Assembly: GCA_964532485.1 (NCBI GenBank)
Contig: CAZHKE010000001.1
Span: forward strand, 80,003-144,002
Reading direction: 5' to 3'
Source: DATBSK01 sp964532485
Lineage (GTDB): Bacteria; Actinomycetota; Acidimicrobiia; IMCC26256; PALSA-555
Length of the DNA: 64,000 bases
The position numbers and the translations under genes are program-made. The notes under the pieces were generated by a model that saw only the letters and a program-made list of their open reading frames with translations, ran no database searches and had not been told where the DNA came from. Position 1 is the first letter of the stretch. Every line of letters begins with the position of its first letter. Below, in pieces: positions 26,380-34,482 of the stretch.

Positions 26380-27686
26380 CGCTGCGGCGCGCGCCGCAGC
26401 ACGACGACCGTGGCATAGGCAGCGCAGACCGACGCGCCGATCCCGACCGCGAGCGGCGCGCCGCCGACGTCGGCGACGGTGCCCATCCAGATGCCGCCGA
26501 ACGGGATCAAGCCGGCCCAGGTCACCGTGAAGAGCCCCATGACCCGACCGCGCTTGTCGTCATCGGCGAGGTGCTGGAGCAGCGTGTTGAGCGAGGTCGT
26601 CGTCGAGAAGTAGCAGAAGCCGACGATCGTGAGCAGGGCCAGCGACAGCGTCCACGACTCCGAGAGCGCGAACGCGAGCGCCGCGATGCCGTACACGAGG
26701 ATGTACGTCGCCGCGACCCGCAGCGTCGGTACGTTCCGCCGGAACGCCGTCGACAGCGCTCCGATGACCGCGCCGACCCCCGACGCGATCACGAGGTACG
26801 TGAAGTCGTCGCGGGGATGGCCGAGCACGTCGGTCGTGAACACCGGGTAGAGCGCCACCTGCGCCACGCCGAAGATCGAGAAGACGCCCATCGTCACGAG
26901 CGCGGCGACCGCCGGGGGCCGCGAGCGCGCGTGGCGGAGCCCCTCCTTCCACCGCTCCCAGCTGCTGCCGCCCTCCGAGGTGTCGAGATGGCTGCGCAGC
27001 CGGACGGGTATCAGCGTCACGAGCATGAGCACGTTGCTCGCGGCGTAGATGGCGAATGCCCAGCCGGCGCCCCAAGCGGCGAGGATCGGCGCGGCGAGCG
27101 CGGGGCCGGCGATGCGCGAGATGTTGGTTCCCGCGCTCTCGATGGAGATCGCGCTCGTGAGATCCGACGTCGGCACGGAGTTGGCCGTCGCGGCCTGCTG
27201 GGCGGGCGCCATGAACGCGAACAGCGTGCCGATGCCGAAGCCGAAGGCTGCGAGCATCGCCGCGCTCTCGATGTCGGCGAGCACGAGCACGGCGACGATC
27301 GAGGCGAGCAGGCCAACGAGCGCCCGCGTCGCGATCAGCATGTGCTTGCGGTCGACGCGGTCGGCGACCACGCCCGCCGCGGGCGCGAACACGAGCATCG
27401 GCAAGAACGTCGTGAAGAAGAGCAGCCCGAGCCAGAGCGACGAGCTGTCGGTGACGCGTGCCATCTCCGACTGGAGTGAGATGTGGCTGATCCAGAACCC
27501 GAGATCGCCGATGGCATAGGCCGAGAACAGGAGTCGGAACTCGCGTCGGCGCAGCGCGCGGAACGGGTCCCTTCCGGCCCGGACGACGGGCTCCCCGATG
27601 CTCGGGCCGGGCAGGCCGAGCTCGTCCTCCGCCAGGGGAGGGATCGTCACGACCGAGACATCAGGGCGCGTAGGTGCCGTCGTCAC
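26358..27686 (-). CDS. MFS transporter (EntS/MFS_3-like exporter)
   Basis: A 442-residue, 12-helix transporter: FRALRRREFRLLFSAYAIGDLGFWISHISLQ, the loop 2-3 motif GVVADRVDRKHMLIATRALVG, and FMAPAQQAATANSVP after it are characteristic of the EntS-type group. The substrate is unknown; export of a small metabolite is most likely. A GTG at 27650, 10 nt after the stop of the upstream SDR gene, may be the true start. The 3' end overlaps the convergent ATPase gene, so no terminator is seen between them. Confidence 0.8.
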   Translation of the reverse strand: MTTAPTRPDVSVVTIPPLAEDELGLPGPSIGEPVVRAGRDPFRALRRREFRLLFSAYAIGDLGFWISHISLQSEMARVTDSSSLWLGLLFFTTFLPMLVFAPAAGVVADRVDRKHMLIATRALVGLLASIVAVLVLADIESAAMLAAFGFGIGTLFAFMAPAQQAATANSVPTSDLTSAISIESAGTNISRIAGPALAAPILAAWGAGWAFAIYAASNVLMLVTLIPVRLRSHLDTSEGGSSWERWKEGLRHARSRPPAVAALVTMGVFSIFGVAQVALYPVFTTDVLGHPRDDFTYLVIASGVGAVIGALSTAFRRNVPTLRVAATYILVYGIAALAFALSESWTLSLALLTIVGFCYFSTTTSLNTLLQHLADDDKRGRVMGLFTVTWAGLIPFGGIWMGTVADVGGAPLAVGIGASVCAAYATVVVLRRAPQRQTAPPR

Positions 27687-28464
27687 GGCGCACCCAGCCG
27701 GACGCGGCGTGGCTGCCGCCGTCGACGTGCACGACGGTGCCGGTGACGAAGCGCGAGAGCTCGCTCGCCAGGAACACGACAGGCCCGGCGCAGTCGTCGA
27801 TCTCGCCCCAGCCGAGGGGCACCTTCGCGCCGTAGGCCTCGCGCACGCCCTGCGTCGACGCCTCCGCGAGGTCCTCGTCGCCGGGGGTGGGGATGGCGTC
27901 AGGCGCGATCACGTTGACGCGGATCCCTCGTGGCGCGAGCTCGAGCGCCAGCGTCTTGGTGAGGCTCTCGACTGCTGCCTTCATCGCCGCGTACACGCCG
28001 AACCCGGGGGCGGCCCGCGATGCCTCGATCGACGTGACGTTGATGATCGAGGCACCTTCAGCCATGAGGGGTGTGCACGCGCGCACGAAGTTGGTGACGC
28101 TGGTGAAGTTCTCGTCCACGAGCGACCGCTGGCCCTTCAGGTTCGTGTCGACGAACGCGGCGTAGAAGCCGCCGCCGGCGTTGTTGACGAGCACGTCGAG
28201 GTGGTCGAACGTGCCACCGAGCTCCGCGACCCAGGAGTCAACGGCTTCGGTGTCGCGCACGTCGAGGAGTCCGGTGGCGCACCGGCGACCGAGCGCCTCT
28301 ACCTGCGCCGCGGTGTCACGCATGCCGTCCTCGTTGCGGTCGCAGATGGCGAGGTCGGCGCCGAACCCCGCGAGCGCGAGTGCCGCGCCGGCGCCGATGC
28401 CCTGGGCGGCACCCGTGACGAGCGCGACCCTGCCGTCCAGCGAGGCGGCGTCCCGACCGATCAC
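27661..28464 (-). CDS. Short-chain dehydrogenase/reductase
   Basis: A 267-residue classical SDR: coenzyme motif TGAAQGIGAGA, acidic residue at CDRNEDG favouring NAD, NNAGGG, catalytic Ser in VTSIEAS, YAAMK as the YxxxK motif, and HVDGGSHAASGW at the C-terminus. It oxidises a hydroxyl or reduces a ketone. The GTG start has TAGGGT 6 nt upstream (28471-28476), indicating a leaderless transcript. It is followed by the MFS gene with an overlap of up to 26 bp. Confidence 0.85.
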   Translation of the reverse strand: MIGRDAASLDGRVALVTGAAQGIGAGAALALAGFGADLAICDRNEDGMRDTAAQVEALGRRCATGLLDVRDTEAVDSWVAELGGTFDHLDVLVNNAGGGFYAAFVDTNLKGQRSLVDENFTSVTNFVRACTPLMAEGASIINVTSIEASRAAPGFGVYAAMKAAVESLTKTLALELAPRGIRVNVIAPDAIPTPGDEDLAEASTQGVREAYGAKVPLGWGEIDDCAGPVVFLASELSRFVTGTVVHVDGGSHAASGWVRRDDGTYAP

Positions 28465-28499
28465 GCGCCAACCCTAGGTGTCTCGTACGCTCCCGGACG

Positions 28500-28820
28500 A
28501 TGTACCTCAAGGTGGATCTCGCCGAGGAGCCGCCCGTCGTGACGCTCGAGGAGCCCGACGCCACCGAGAGCTTCCAGGTCACGGTCGTGGGCGGTGACAG
28601 CTGGGCACTGCTCTTCGGCGCGCTCGTCGACGCGGCGGCCGGCAGGCTGGAAGGGGACGACGCGTGGATCGCGGTGGACGCGGTCCGCCGGATGGCGAAG
28701 GGTCGGGTCGGTCCGGGGTGGGACGGTGAGCTCGACGCGATGCTCGCCTACGCGCGCACCAAGGAATGGCTCGATCCCACCGGCAACGCCATCCGCGCCC
28801 ACGTCGAGTGGGCGCGCTGA
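28500..28820 (+). CDS. Conserved-looking small protein, unknown function
   Basis: A 106-residue acidic protein beginning MYLKVDLAEEPPVVTLEEPDATESFQV. No known motif is recognised. The composition (Trp-rich, alternating hydrophobic, with a helix VDAVRRMAKGRVGPGWDGELDAMLAYAR) suggests a compact soluble alpha/beta fold. A TACGCT -10 box 8 nt upstream makes a leaderless start likely. It is divergent from the SDR and convergent with the next gene, so it is a monocistronic unit. The coding probability looks good, the function is unknown. Confidence 0.65.
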   Translation: MYLKVDLAEEPPVVTLEEPDATESFQVTVVGGDSWALLFGALVDAAAGRLEGDDAWIAVDAVRRMAKGRVGPGWDGELDAMLAYARTKEWLDPTGNAIRAHVEWAR

Positions 28821-28869
28821 GCCACCGCTGCGGTCGCCGACCGCGCCGACTCACCGGAGCGGCGGGGCG

Positions 28870-30075
28870 TCAGGTCGCCGTGGCCCAGTAGCCGGCGAGC
28901 TTGGCGGCGGCGGCGAGGTAGAGGCGCGTGCGAGCGCGGTCGGCGGCCGCGGCGTCGAGGCACGCGAGCGTGTACTTCGCGTAGTGGGCGTCGCCGTGCA
29001 CCGCGGCGCGGGTGACGAGCTCGGTGACGACGCGGCCCGCCATCGGCCCCGGCGCGTGCCACGCGGCCGCCGCAGCCAGGTCGGGACCACCTTCGATCGC
29101 CTGCGACAGGTCGACGCCGGGGTCAGGTGGCGGTGCCTCGACCAGCGGTCGCTGCGCGAGTGCGGCGCGGAAGCCGACGACGTGGGTCGACGCCACCGCG
29201 AGCGCCGTGCGCGCGTCGAGCGCGTCGGCGATGCCCAGCACCGCCTGGGGCATCGTCATGCAGTGCGTCCAGCCGTACGGCACGAAGTCGCGTGGCTCCG
29301 TCAGCATCGACCACGCCGCGGCGCGCAGCAAGACCCGGGTGCCGGCTGCGCCGTCGACGCCGCCGGTCGGCTCGGTGAGCAGGTCGGCGGCGACGCCGCT
29401 GCGCTCGACCTGCGACATGACGGGGTAGATGAACTCGCTCCCGGGGGCGCCCAGGCGCGGTGTGGCCGCGATCGCGTCCCACAGCGCGCTCGGCGAGAGG
29501 CGCCGCCGCCGCACCTTCCGCTCGTGCCACGTCAGGCGCCACTCCGGCTGGCGGGCGAGCTCACGGGCCAGTGGTCGAACCAGCTCGACGGGCAGCTCGC
29601 CGCGGGGTGCGACCCGAGGCAGCTGGTAGAGGAAGATCGGTGCGTGGGCGGCAGCGGAGAGCCGCGCCACGAGGGGCTCGGCCAGCAGCGAGCGCAGCTC
29701 CGCCGCCGTGGCGATCCGCGCGAACGCCGACGCCGTCGCGTCGACCTCGTCGAGATCACCCGCGTCGAGCGCCGCCGCCAGTGTGGTTGCGGCTTCGGCG
29801 GGCGAGTCGTAGCGACGCCGTGCGGGTTCGGGGACGGCTGCGCCGAACGAGGCGTACCTGGTCGCGATGTCGCGGATGCGGCCGCGCGCCGCGTCGCGGT
29901 GCGTCGCGGGGACACGCGGGAGGAGGGCGGTGCGCGCCGCGAGCTCGAGCGGCGCGTGCAGCACGAACGAGTCGGCCGGGTCCTCGCGGGGGTGGCGGAC
30001 CTCGTCGGCCACCGCGTCCACGAGGTCGGCGTCGGAGGACTCGTCGAGGGTCGGATGCACCTCGGGGTCGGCCAT
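28870..30075 (-). CDS. Unknown protein, possibly questin-oxidase-like
   Basis: About 401 residues from ATG-ADPEVHPTLDES; upstream is a TACGTT -10 at 7 nt, so the mRNA may be leaderless. The protein is Ala-rich and all-helical with conserved-looking stretches AHAPIFLYQLPRV, PYGWTHCMTMPQAVLGIADAL and GDAHYAKYTLACLDAA. The scattered His residues and THC-TMPQ pattern are reminiscent of the questin oxidase-like (DUF4243) family, but I am not certain. No signal peptide or transmembrane segment. If the assignment is right it would be a Baeyer-Villiger-type enzyme, suiting the oxygenase-rich context. Confidence 0.5.
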   Translation of the reverse strand: MADPEVHPTLDESSDADLVDAVADEVRHPREDPADSFVLHAPLELAARTALLPRVPATHRDAARGRIRDIATRYASFGAAVPEPARRRYDSPAEAATTLAAALDAGDLDEVDATASAFARIATAAELRSLLAEPLVARLSAAAHAPIFLYQLPRVAPRGELPVELVRPLARELARQPEWRLTWHERKVRRRRLSPSALWDAIAATPRLGAPGSEFIYPVMSQVERSGVAADLLTEPTGGVDGAAGTRVLLRAAAWSMLTEPRDFVPYGWTHCMTMPQAVLGIADALDARTALAVASTHVVGFRAALAQRPLVEAPPPDPGVDLSQAIEGGPDLAAAAAWHAPGPMAGRVVTELVTRAAVHGDAHYAKYTLACLDAAAADRARTRLYLAAAAKLAGYWATAT

Positions 30076-30082
30076 CGACGGC

Positions 30083-30113
30083 AACGTACGACTTCAACCT
30101 GACTCGAGGTCAA
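30083..30113 (-). promoter_or_regulatory. Promoter candidate with 19-bp spacer and internal dyad
   Basis: On the minus strand TTGACC (30108-30113) and TACGTT (30083-30088) are separated by exactly 19 bp, and an ACCT-N6-AGGT dyad overlaps the -35 box and the upstream part of the spacer. Long spacers with a dyad are typical of MerR-type control. The ATG of the unknown gene follows at 7 nt. No MerR gene is seen in the window, so regulation is speculative. Confidence 0.35.
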
Positions 30114-30128
30114 GCGGCTTCGAGCACC

Positions 30129-31106
30129 TCAGGTCGACAAGCGCTGCGGCCCCTCCGCTCTCAGGAGCACGACGGCTCCGTCCAGGACTCCGTCGTCGAG
30201 CACCTCGACGGCGACGGTCATGCCCGCGAGGAGCACACCGTCGGCCCCGAGCTCCTCGTGACCGAGACCCGTCCCCTCGACTCCGATGCCGGCGGAGCGG
30301 AGGTCGCCGACGCGCGCCCCGACGCGGCACCGGGCGACGGCGTCGTCGAGCCCGGGCGCACGCACCGGGTCGCCGTCACACACGAGCGTGCGGGTGACGA
30401 GCCCCTCGAACCCGTCGAGCATGACCCCGGCTCGCACGTGGATGCGGTCACCGTCGCGCACGGCCCTGTCGGTCACGAACGTCCGGGGCGGCGCGCCCGC
30501 CTCGGCGACGCAGAACGTGCCCTCGAACGCGGGGGCGGTGAGGCGCGTGCGGGTCATGTGCTCCTCGAAGCGGGCCTTCAGGTCGATCTCGCGCACGCCG
30601 GCACGCAGCTCGCCTGCGGTCTGCGTGAGCGCGTCCTCCGCCGCGCGCACTGCGGCACCGATCGCGTCGACCTCGTCGGGTTCCTTCACCCGTCGCAGCT
30701 CGCGCAGCAGCGCCTCGGCGTCGACGAGCGCGGCGTCGGGGAGGGTCGCGCCGAGGAGCTGCTCGAAGAGCGGGGTCATCCCGTCGACGCCGATCAACGT
30801 CGCGCCGGCGACGCCCCGGATCGCGGCCAGCGCGTCGAGGATGTTCATCGGGTTCCACGAGATCGGGAAGAGGTGGTCGGCGCCGATGTCGGGAGGGAGC
30901 CCGTCGTCGGTGATCGAGAGGAGATGCACCTCGCCGGTCGCGGCAGGCAGCACGCATCCCGGTGCGAACGGCCGCGTGCCCGCGAGCCAGAGACGGTCGG
31001 CGCCCGACACGTAGCGCGCGTTCGCCTCGCGACCGAGGACCAGCACGTCGATGCCCGCATCGTTCATGCGGTCGACGACGCGCGCTCGTCGCGCTGCCGT
31101 CGTCAT
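30129..31106 (-). CDS. M24 (Xaa-Pro aminopeptidase-fold) protein with lost metal ligands
   Basis: A 325-residue creatinase/aminopeptidase-fold protein, ATG start overlapping the stop of the M24 gene upstream (ATGA). The N-terminal creatinase domain (about 1-120) is intact. In the pita-bread domain, the first Asp ligand position reads HVRAG instead of VD.G, the second (SD..HT in the neighbour) reads GFEGLVTRT without Asp, and the His of HGTG is replaced (GVEGTG). The two C-terminal Glu positions remain (AVEVLDDG, LRAEG). Metal-dependent peptidase activity is therefore unlikely; a pseudoenzyme partner of the neighbour is the best inference. Confidence 0.75.
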   Translation of the reverse strand: MTTAARRARVVDRMNDAGIDVLVLGREANARYVSGADRLWLAGTRPFAPGCVLPAATGEVHLLSITDDGLPPDIGADHLFPISWNPMNILDALAAIRGVAGATLIGVDGMTPLFEQLLGATLPDAALVDAEALLRELRRVKEPDEVDAIGAAVRAAEDALTQTAGELRAGVREIDLKARFEEHMTRTRLTAPAFEGTFCVAEAGAPPRTFVTDRAVRDGDRIHVRAGVMLDGFEGLVTRTLVCDGDPVRAPGLDDAVARCRVGARVGDLRSAGIGVEGTGLGHEELGADGVLLAGMTVAVEVLDDGVLDGAVVLLRAEGPQRLST

Positions 31107-32311
31107 TCCCAGCCGTCCCACGTCAGCTGCGACAGCGAGCGCCAGCCGTCGTCGGTCACGGTGACGATCTGCTCGGCGCGAAACCCGCGGTGCCCGTCGT
31201 CCCAGGCGACCGGTTCGAGGACGAGGACCATCCCGGTCTCGAGCACGACGCTCTCGTCGAACGCGTCGCCGAGGTCGGTCCCGACGAACGGCGGCTCGGC
31301 GCTCTCGGTGCCGGTGCCGTGGGCAAGGTAGAGGTGGGGGAGCCAGGGACGCGTGCCGCCGGCGGCCTCCATGGCCGCCGCCGTCAGGTCGCGGGCGGTG
31401 GCGCCGGGCCGCGTCTCGTCGAGCGTGGCGTCGACGACCTCACGCCAGCGACGGCACTGCTCCCGTAGTCCGGCGTCGGGCTCGGCGTCGACCACCCACG
31501 TGTGCCCGTAGTCGGACATGTAGCCCTCGTACGCGAGGCCGTTGTCGACCCAGATCACGTCGCCGCGCTCGAAAGGCCGGTCGGTGGTGACCGTCGGGAA
31601 CACGAGGTCGCCGGTGACGCTCGTGGGGCCGTCCGCGATCGACGCCGGCATCACCTGCCAGATCGGATCGACGTTGTTGGCGCTCGCGCCCAGCTCGAAG
31701 GCATGGCGGAGGAACGCGCCGGTGAGCTCGGTGCCCCGCGTCCCCTCGGTGACCGTCGGCGCGAGCGCGGCGATCGCCTCCTCGTTGATCGCCTGCGCAC
31801 GCCGGATGCACACCAGCTCGTCGGCCGTCTTGCATGCCTTCGCCGCGCCGATCGCCGGGCCACCGTCGGTGTAGGGCCGCGCGCGCGCTCGCAGCTCGGC
31901 GCGCAGCGGCATCGTGAGCTCGTCGACCGCGAGCGAGGCGTCGCCGGTGACGACGCCGTCCACCACGTCGAGCAGCGCGCCGGCGTCGGCGTCGAGGTCG
32001 AGCGCGAGGCCGTGGTGCACGTGGTCGCGCGGCAGGTCCGTTGGCGCACCCTCGGGAAACCACGTCCAGAGGTGCGGTTGCGCACCGTCACCGGTGACCA
32101 GCGCGACCGACCGCCGGTGGATCGCCCGCGCTTGGTCGGCCGCCGGGACCCGCGCGCCCGTCGCGTAGCCGACGTTCGACTGCCCGAGCAGCACCAGCGC
32201 CTCGATCCCGGCGTCGGCCATCCCGTCGACGAGGCGGGCGTGGCGCTCTCGCCGCATCCGGGCAAGGTCGGGTGCGACCTCGTCGACCGCCTCGGCCGGG
32301 GGTTCGGGCAC
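31103..32311 (-). CDS. M24 family peptidase (Xaa-Pro aminopeptidase/creatinase-like)
   Basis: A 402-residue protein with an N-terminal creatinase domain and a C-terminal catalytic domain. All five metal ligands appear present: Asp in WVDNGLAY, Asp in YMSDYGHTW, His in LAHGTGTE, Glu in LVLEPVAW and Glu in FRAEQIVTV. It would remove N-terminal residues from X-Pro peptides or hydrolyse a creatine-like amide using two Mn/Co ions. It is the upstream partner of a second M24 protein with lost ligands and lies 2 bp after an amidohydrolase gene. Confidence 0.82.
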   Translation of the reverse strand: MPEPPAEAVDEVAPDLARMRRERHARLVDGMADAGIEALVLLGQSNVGYATGARVPAADQARAIHRRSVALVTGDGAQPHLWTWFPEGAPTDLPRDHVHHGLALDLDADAGALLDVVDGVVTGDASLAVDELTMPLRAELRARARPYTDGGPAIGAAKACKTADELVCIRRAQAINEEAIAALAPTVTEGTRGTELTGAFLRHAFELGASANNVDPIWQVMPASIADGPTSVTGDLVFPTVTTDRPFERGDVIWVDNGLAYEGYMSDYGHTWVVDAEPDAGLREQCRRWREVVDATLDETRPGATARDLTAAAMEAAGGTRPWLPHLYLAHGTGTESAEPPFVGTDLGDAFDESVVLETGMVLVLEPVAWDDGHRGFRAEQIVTVTDDGWRSLSQLTWDGWE

Positions 32312-32313
32312 CG

Positions 32314-33531
32314 TCAGAGCGCCAGGTCGTACAGGGCGACGGCGTTCTCACCCAGGATCTTGCGCCGCGCGCCCTCGTCGAGGGGCGCGAGGTGCTCGCG
32401 CAGCTCGTCGACCACGCCCGCGTGGTACTCGGGGTGCGGGTAGTCGGTCGCCCACAGCAGCCGATCGGCGCCGAGGAAGTCCGCGCACGCCGCCAGGTTC
32501 CACTCCTCGGCCTCGAAGCAGACCCAGCACTGGCGCTTGAAGTACTCGCTCGGGAGCAGCGACAGCCTGCGCCGCTCGAGCGGGAACGCCTCGACCTGCT
32601 CGTCCATGCGCTCGAGCTGCGTCGGCACCCACCCCCCGCCCGACTCCAGGAACACCAGCTTGAGGTCGGGGAAGCGCTCGCAGACGCCGCCCATGAGCAG
32701 CCGGCCCATCGTCACGATCATGTCGACGGCGTTGCCGACGGCCTGCCCGAGCGCCGAGCCACCGTGCAGCTCGTCCGTCGCCATGTTCGTGACCGACATG
32801 TTCTCCGACTCGGCGACGAGCCCGAACTTCCGGCATGCCCCCGGCGTGTCGACGTGCACGCCGGGGTGGAACGCCACGGGCACGGCCAGCTCCTGCATCG
32901 CGGCCCAGAACGGGTCGTACGCCCGATGATGCAGGGGCAGCTCGCGTCCGTCACCGTCCGTGAGGTACGACGACGGGCGGAGGAAGACGGCGACGAGGCC
33001 CCGCTCGCCGCACGCGCGCTGCGCCTCGGTGATCGCGCGGTCGACGTCCTGGAGCGGCACGGCGGCGACGCCGAACAGGCGCGTCGGATGCGGCGCGCAG
33101 AAGTCGGCAACCCAGTCGTTGTACGCGCGCTGGCAGTCGGCGACGAAGTCGATGTCGTGCAGCGCCGGGATCGGGTCGCACGGGCCGAAGAACATGCCCT
33201 GCGACGGGTACACGACGGCGGCGTCGATCCTGTCGGCATCGAGGTCGGCGACGCGCGCGTCGGGGTCGTGACCGCCCGGGACACGTAGCGATGCCATGAG
33301 GTCGTAGAGCTGCTGGGGCGTCAGTCCGACCGCGGCGGCCATCTGGTCGTGCAGCTCGCGGCCGCCACCGCGGACGACCCCACCCGTCCAGATGGTCTCG
33401 TAGCACTCGTCCTCGGTGACCTTGCGGGGGATCCAGTCGCCCCAGCGGTCGGCGTCCATCCGCGCCGACCAGCAGTCCTCGGGCTCCATGACGTGCCCGT
33501 CCGCGTCGACGACCAGCCCCGCGTCACCCAT
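32314..33531 (-). CDS. Amidohydrolase family 2 (TIM-barrel metal hydrolase)
   Basis: A 405-residue amidohydrolase_2 protein. The N-terminal metal motif is VVDADGHVMEPEDCW (DxH), further metal or substrate His are in AFHPGVH, and the C-terminal Asp is in WATDYPHPE. The family includes decarboxylases and hydrolases of aromatic or cyclic acids (ACMSD-like). The spacing to the M24 gene is 2 bp and to the LLM gene upstream 3 bp, so it belongs to a five-gene minus-strand operon starting at the esterase near 35.4 kb. Confidence 0.82.
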   Translation of the reverse strand: MGDAGLVVDADGHVMEPEDCWSARMDADRWGDWIPRKVTEDECYETIWTGGVVRGGGRELHDQMAAAVGLTPQQLYDLMASLRVPGGHDPDARVADLDADRIDAAVVYPSQGMFFGPCDPIPALHDIDFVADCQRAYNDWVADFCAPHPTRLFGVAAVPLQDVDRAITEAQRACGERGLVAVFLRPSSYLTDGDGRELPLHHRAYDPFWAAMQELAVPVAFHPGVHVDTPGACRKFGLVAESENMSVTNMATDELHGGSALGQAVGNAVDMIVTMGRLLMGGVCERFPDLKLVFLESGGGWVPTQLERMDEQVEAFPLERRRLSLLPSEYFKRQCWVCFEAEEWNLAACADFLGADRLLWATDYPHPEYHAGVVDELREHLAPLDEGARRKILGENAVALYDLAL

Positions 33532-33534
33532 GAG

Positions 33535-34482
33535 TCAGCGCTGCAGGTGCGGGGCGACGTCGCGGTGGAAGGCGTCCAGCTGGTCGAGGAGCTCCTGGAG
33601 CGACCGGTTGCGGAAGCGCACCTGGAGGTGGCTGACGCCCATCGACCCGAACTCGTTGAGCTTCTCGGCGATCATGTCGGATGAGCCCGCGAGCGTCTGG
33701 TCGCCCACGTCCCACCCAGGGTCGCCGACATAGAGGAACTCGGTGATCGTGCCCAGGTCGATGGGCTCGTCGCCGACGGCGCGCTTGCGCTCCTCGAGCA
33801 AGAACGCGATCTGATCGGGCATCTCGTCGCGGGGGGTGCCCTGGGGGAGCCACCCGTCGCCCTTGACCGCGGCGCGCCGCAGCGCTGCCTTCGACGAGCC
33901 GCCGACCCAGATCGGCAGGTGTGCCTGCACCGGGCGCGGTGCCACCCCCGCGTCCTTGATGTGCCCGTACCGCGGCGAGTCGATGTCGGGGTACTCGTCG
34001 GTGAGCGCGGCGCGGACCACGTCGATGGCGTCGTCGGTCACTCGGCCTCGTTCGGCGAAGTCGAAGCCCAACAGCGCGAACTCGCCCTCGAGGTGCCCGG
34101 CGCCGACGCCGAGGATGGCACGCCCGCCCGACAGCTCGTCGAGGGTCATGAACGACTTCGCGGTGTGCAGCGGGTGGCGGTAGCTCATCACGTACACGTG
34201 CGACAGGACGCGCACGTTCTCGGTGAGCGCTGCGATCCACGCGAGCGTCGCGACCGTGTCGAACCACGTGGTCCGCATGTGCGCGTCGAGCGGCTTCGGC
34301 ACTGCGAGGTGGTCGCACACCGCCACGTAGAAGAAGCCGGTCTCGTCGGCCTTTTGCACGAGCTGACGCAGCTCGTCCGCGCCGGCGTCGGCCTCCCAGT
34401 CCTCGACGAACGTCTTCGACTTCGCCTGGATCTGGAGCTGCATCCCGTAGACGAGCCGATCCGACGGGACGATCGTCGTCAT
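33535..34482 (-). CDS. LLM-class F420-dependent oxidoreductase
   Basis: A 315-residue luciferase-like protein. The ATG overlaps the stop of the upstream esterase (ATGA) and this sets the start. It begins LVYGMQLQIQAKSKTFVEDW and shows SYRHPLHTAKSFMTLDELSGGRAILGVGAGHLEGEF, the usual F420-enzyme core, and LPIWVGGSSKAALRRAA further on. It probably transfers hydride to or from F420 during degradation of a cyclic or lipid compound. It is embedded between the esterase and the amidohydrolase. Confidence 0.82.
   Translation of the reverse strand: MTTIVPSDRLVYGMQLQIQAKSKTFVEDWEADAGADELRQLVQKADETGFFYVAVCDHLAVPKPLDAHMRTTWFDTVATLAWIAALTENVRVLSHVYVMSYRHPLHTAKSFMTLDELSGGRAILGVGAGHLEGEFALLGFDFAERGRVTDDAIDVVRAALTDEYPDIDSPRYGHIKDAGVAPRPVQAHLPIWVGGSSKAALRRAAVKGDGWLPQGTPRDEMPDQIAFLLEERKRAVGDEPIDLGTITEFLYVGDPGWDVGDQTLAGSSDMIAEKLNEFGSMGVSHLQVRFRNRSLQELLDQLDAFHRDVAPHLQR

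Noticed and set aside
28821..28869. GCGGTCG-C-CGACCGC hairpin as a terminator
   Set aside because: The single-base loop is sterically impossible at full length, and the arms are short GC words expected by chance at this composition.
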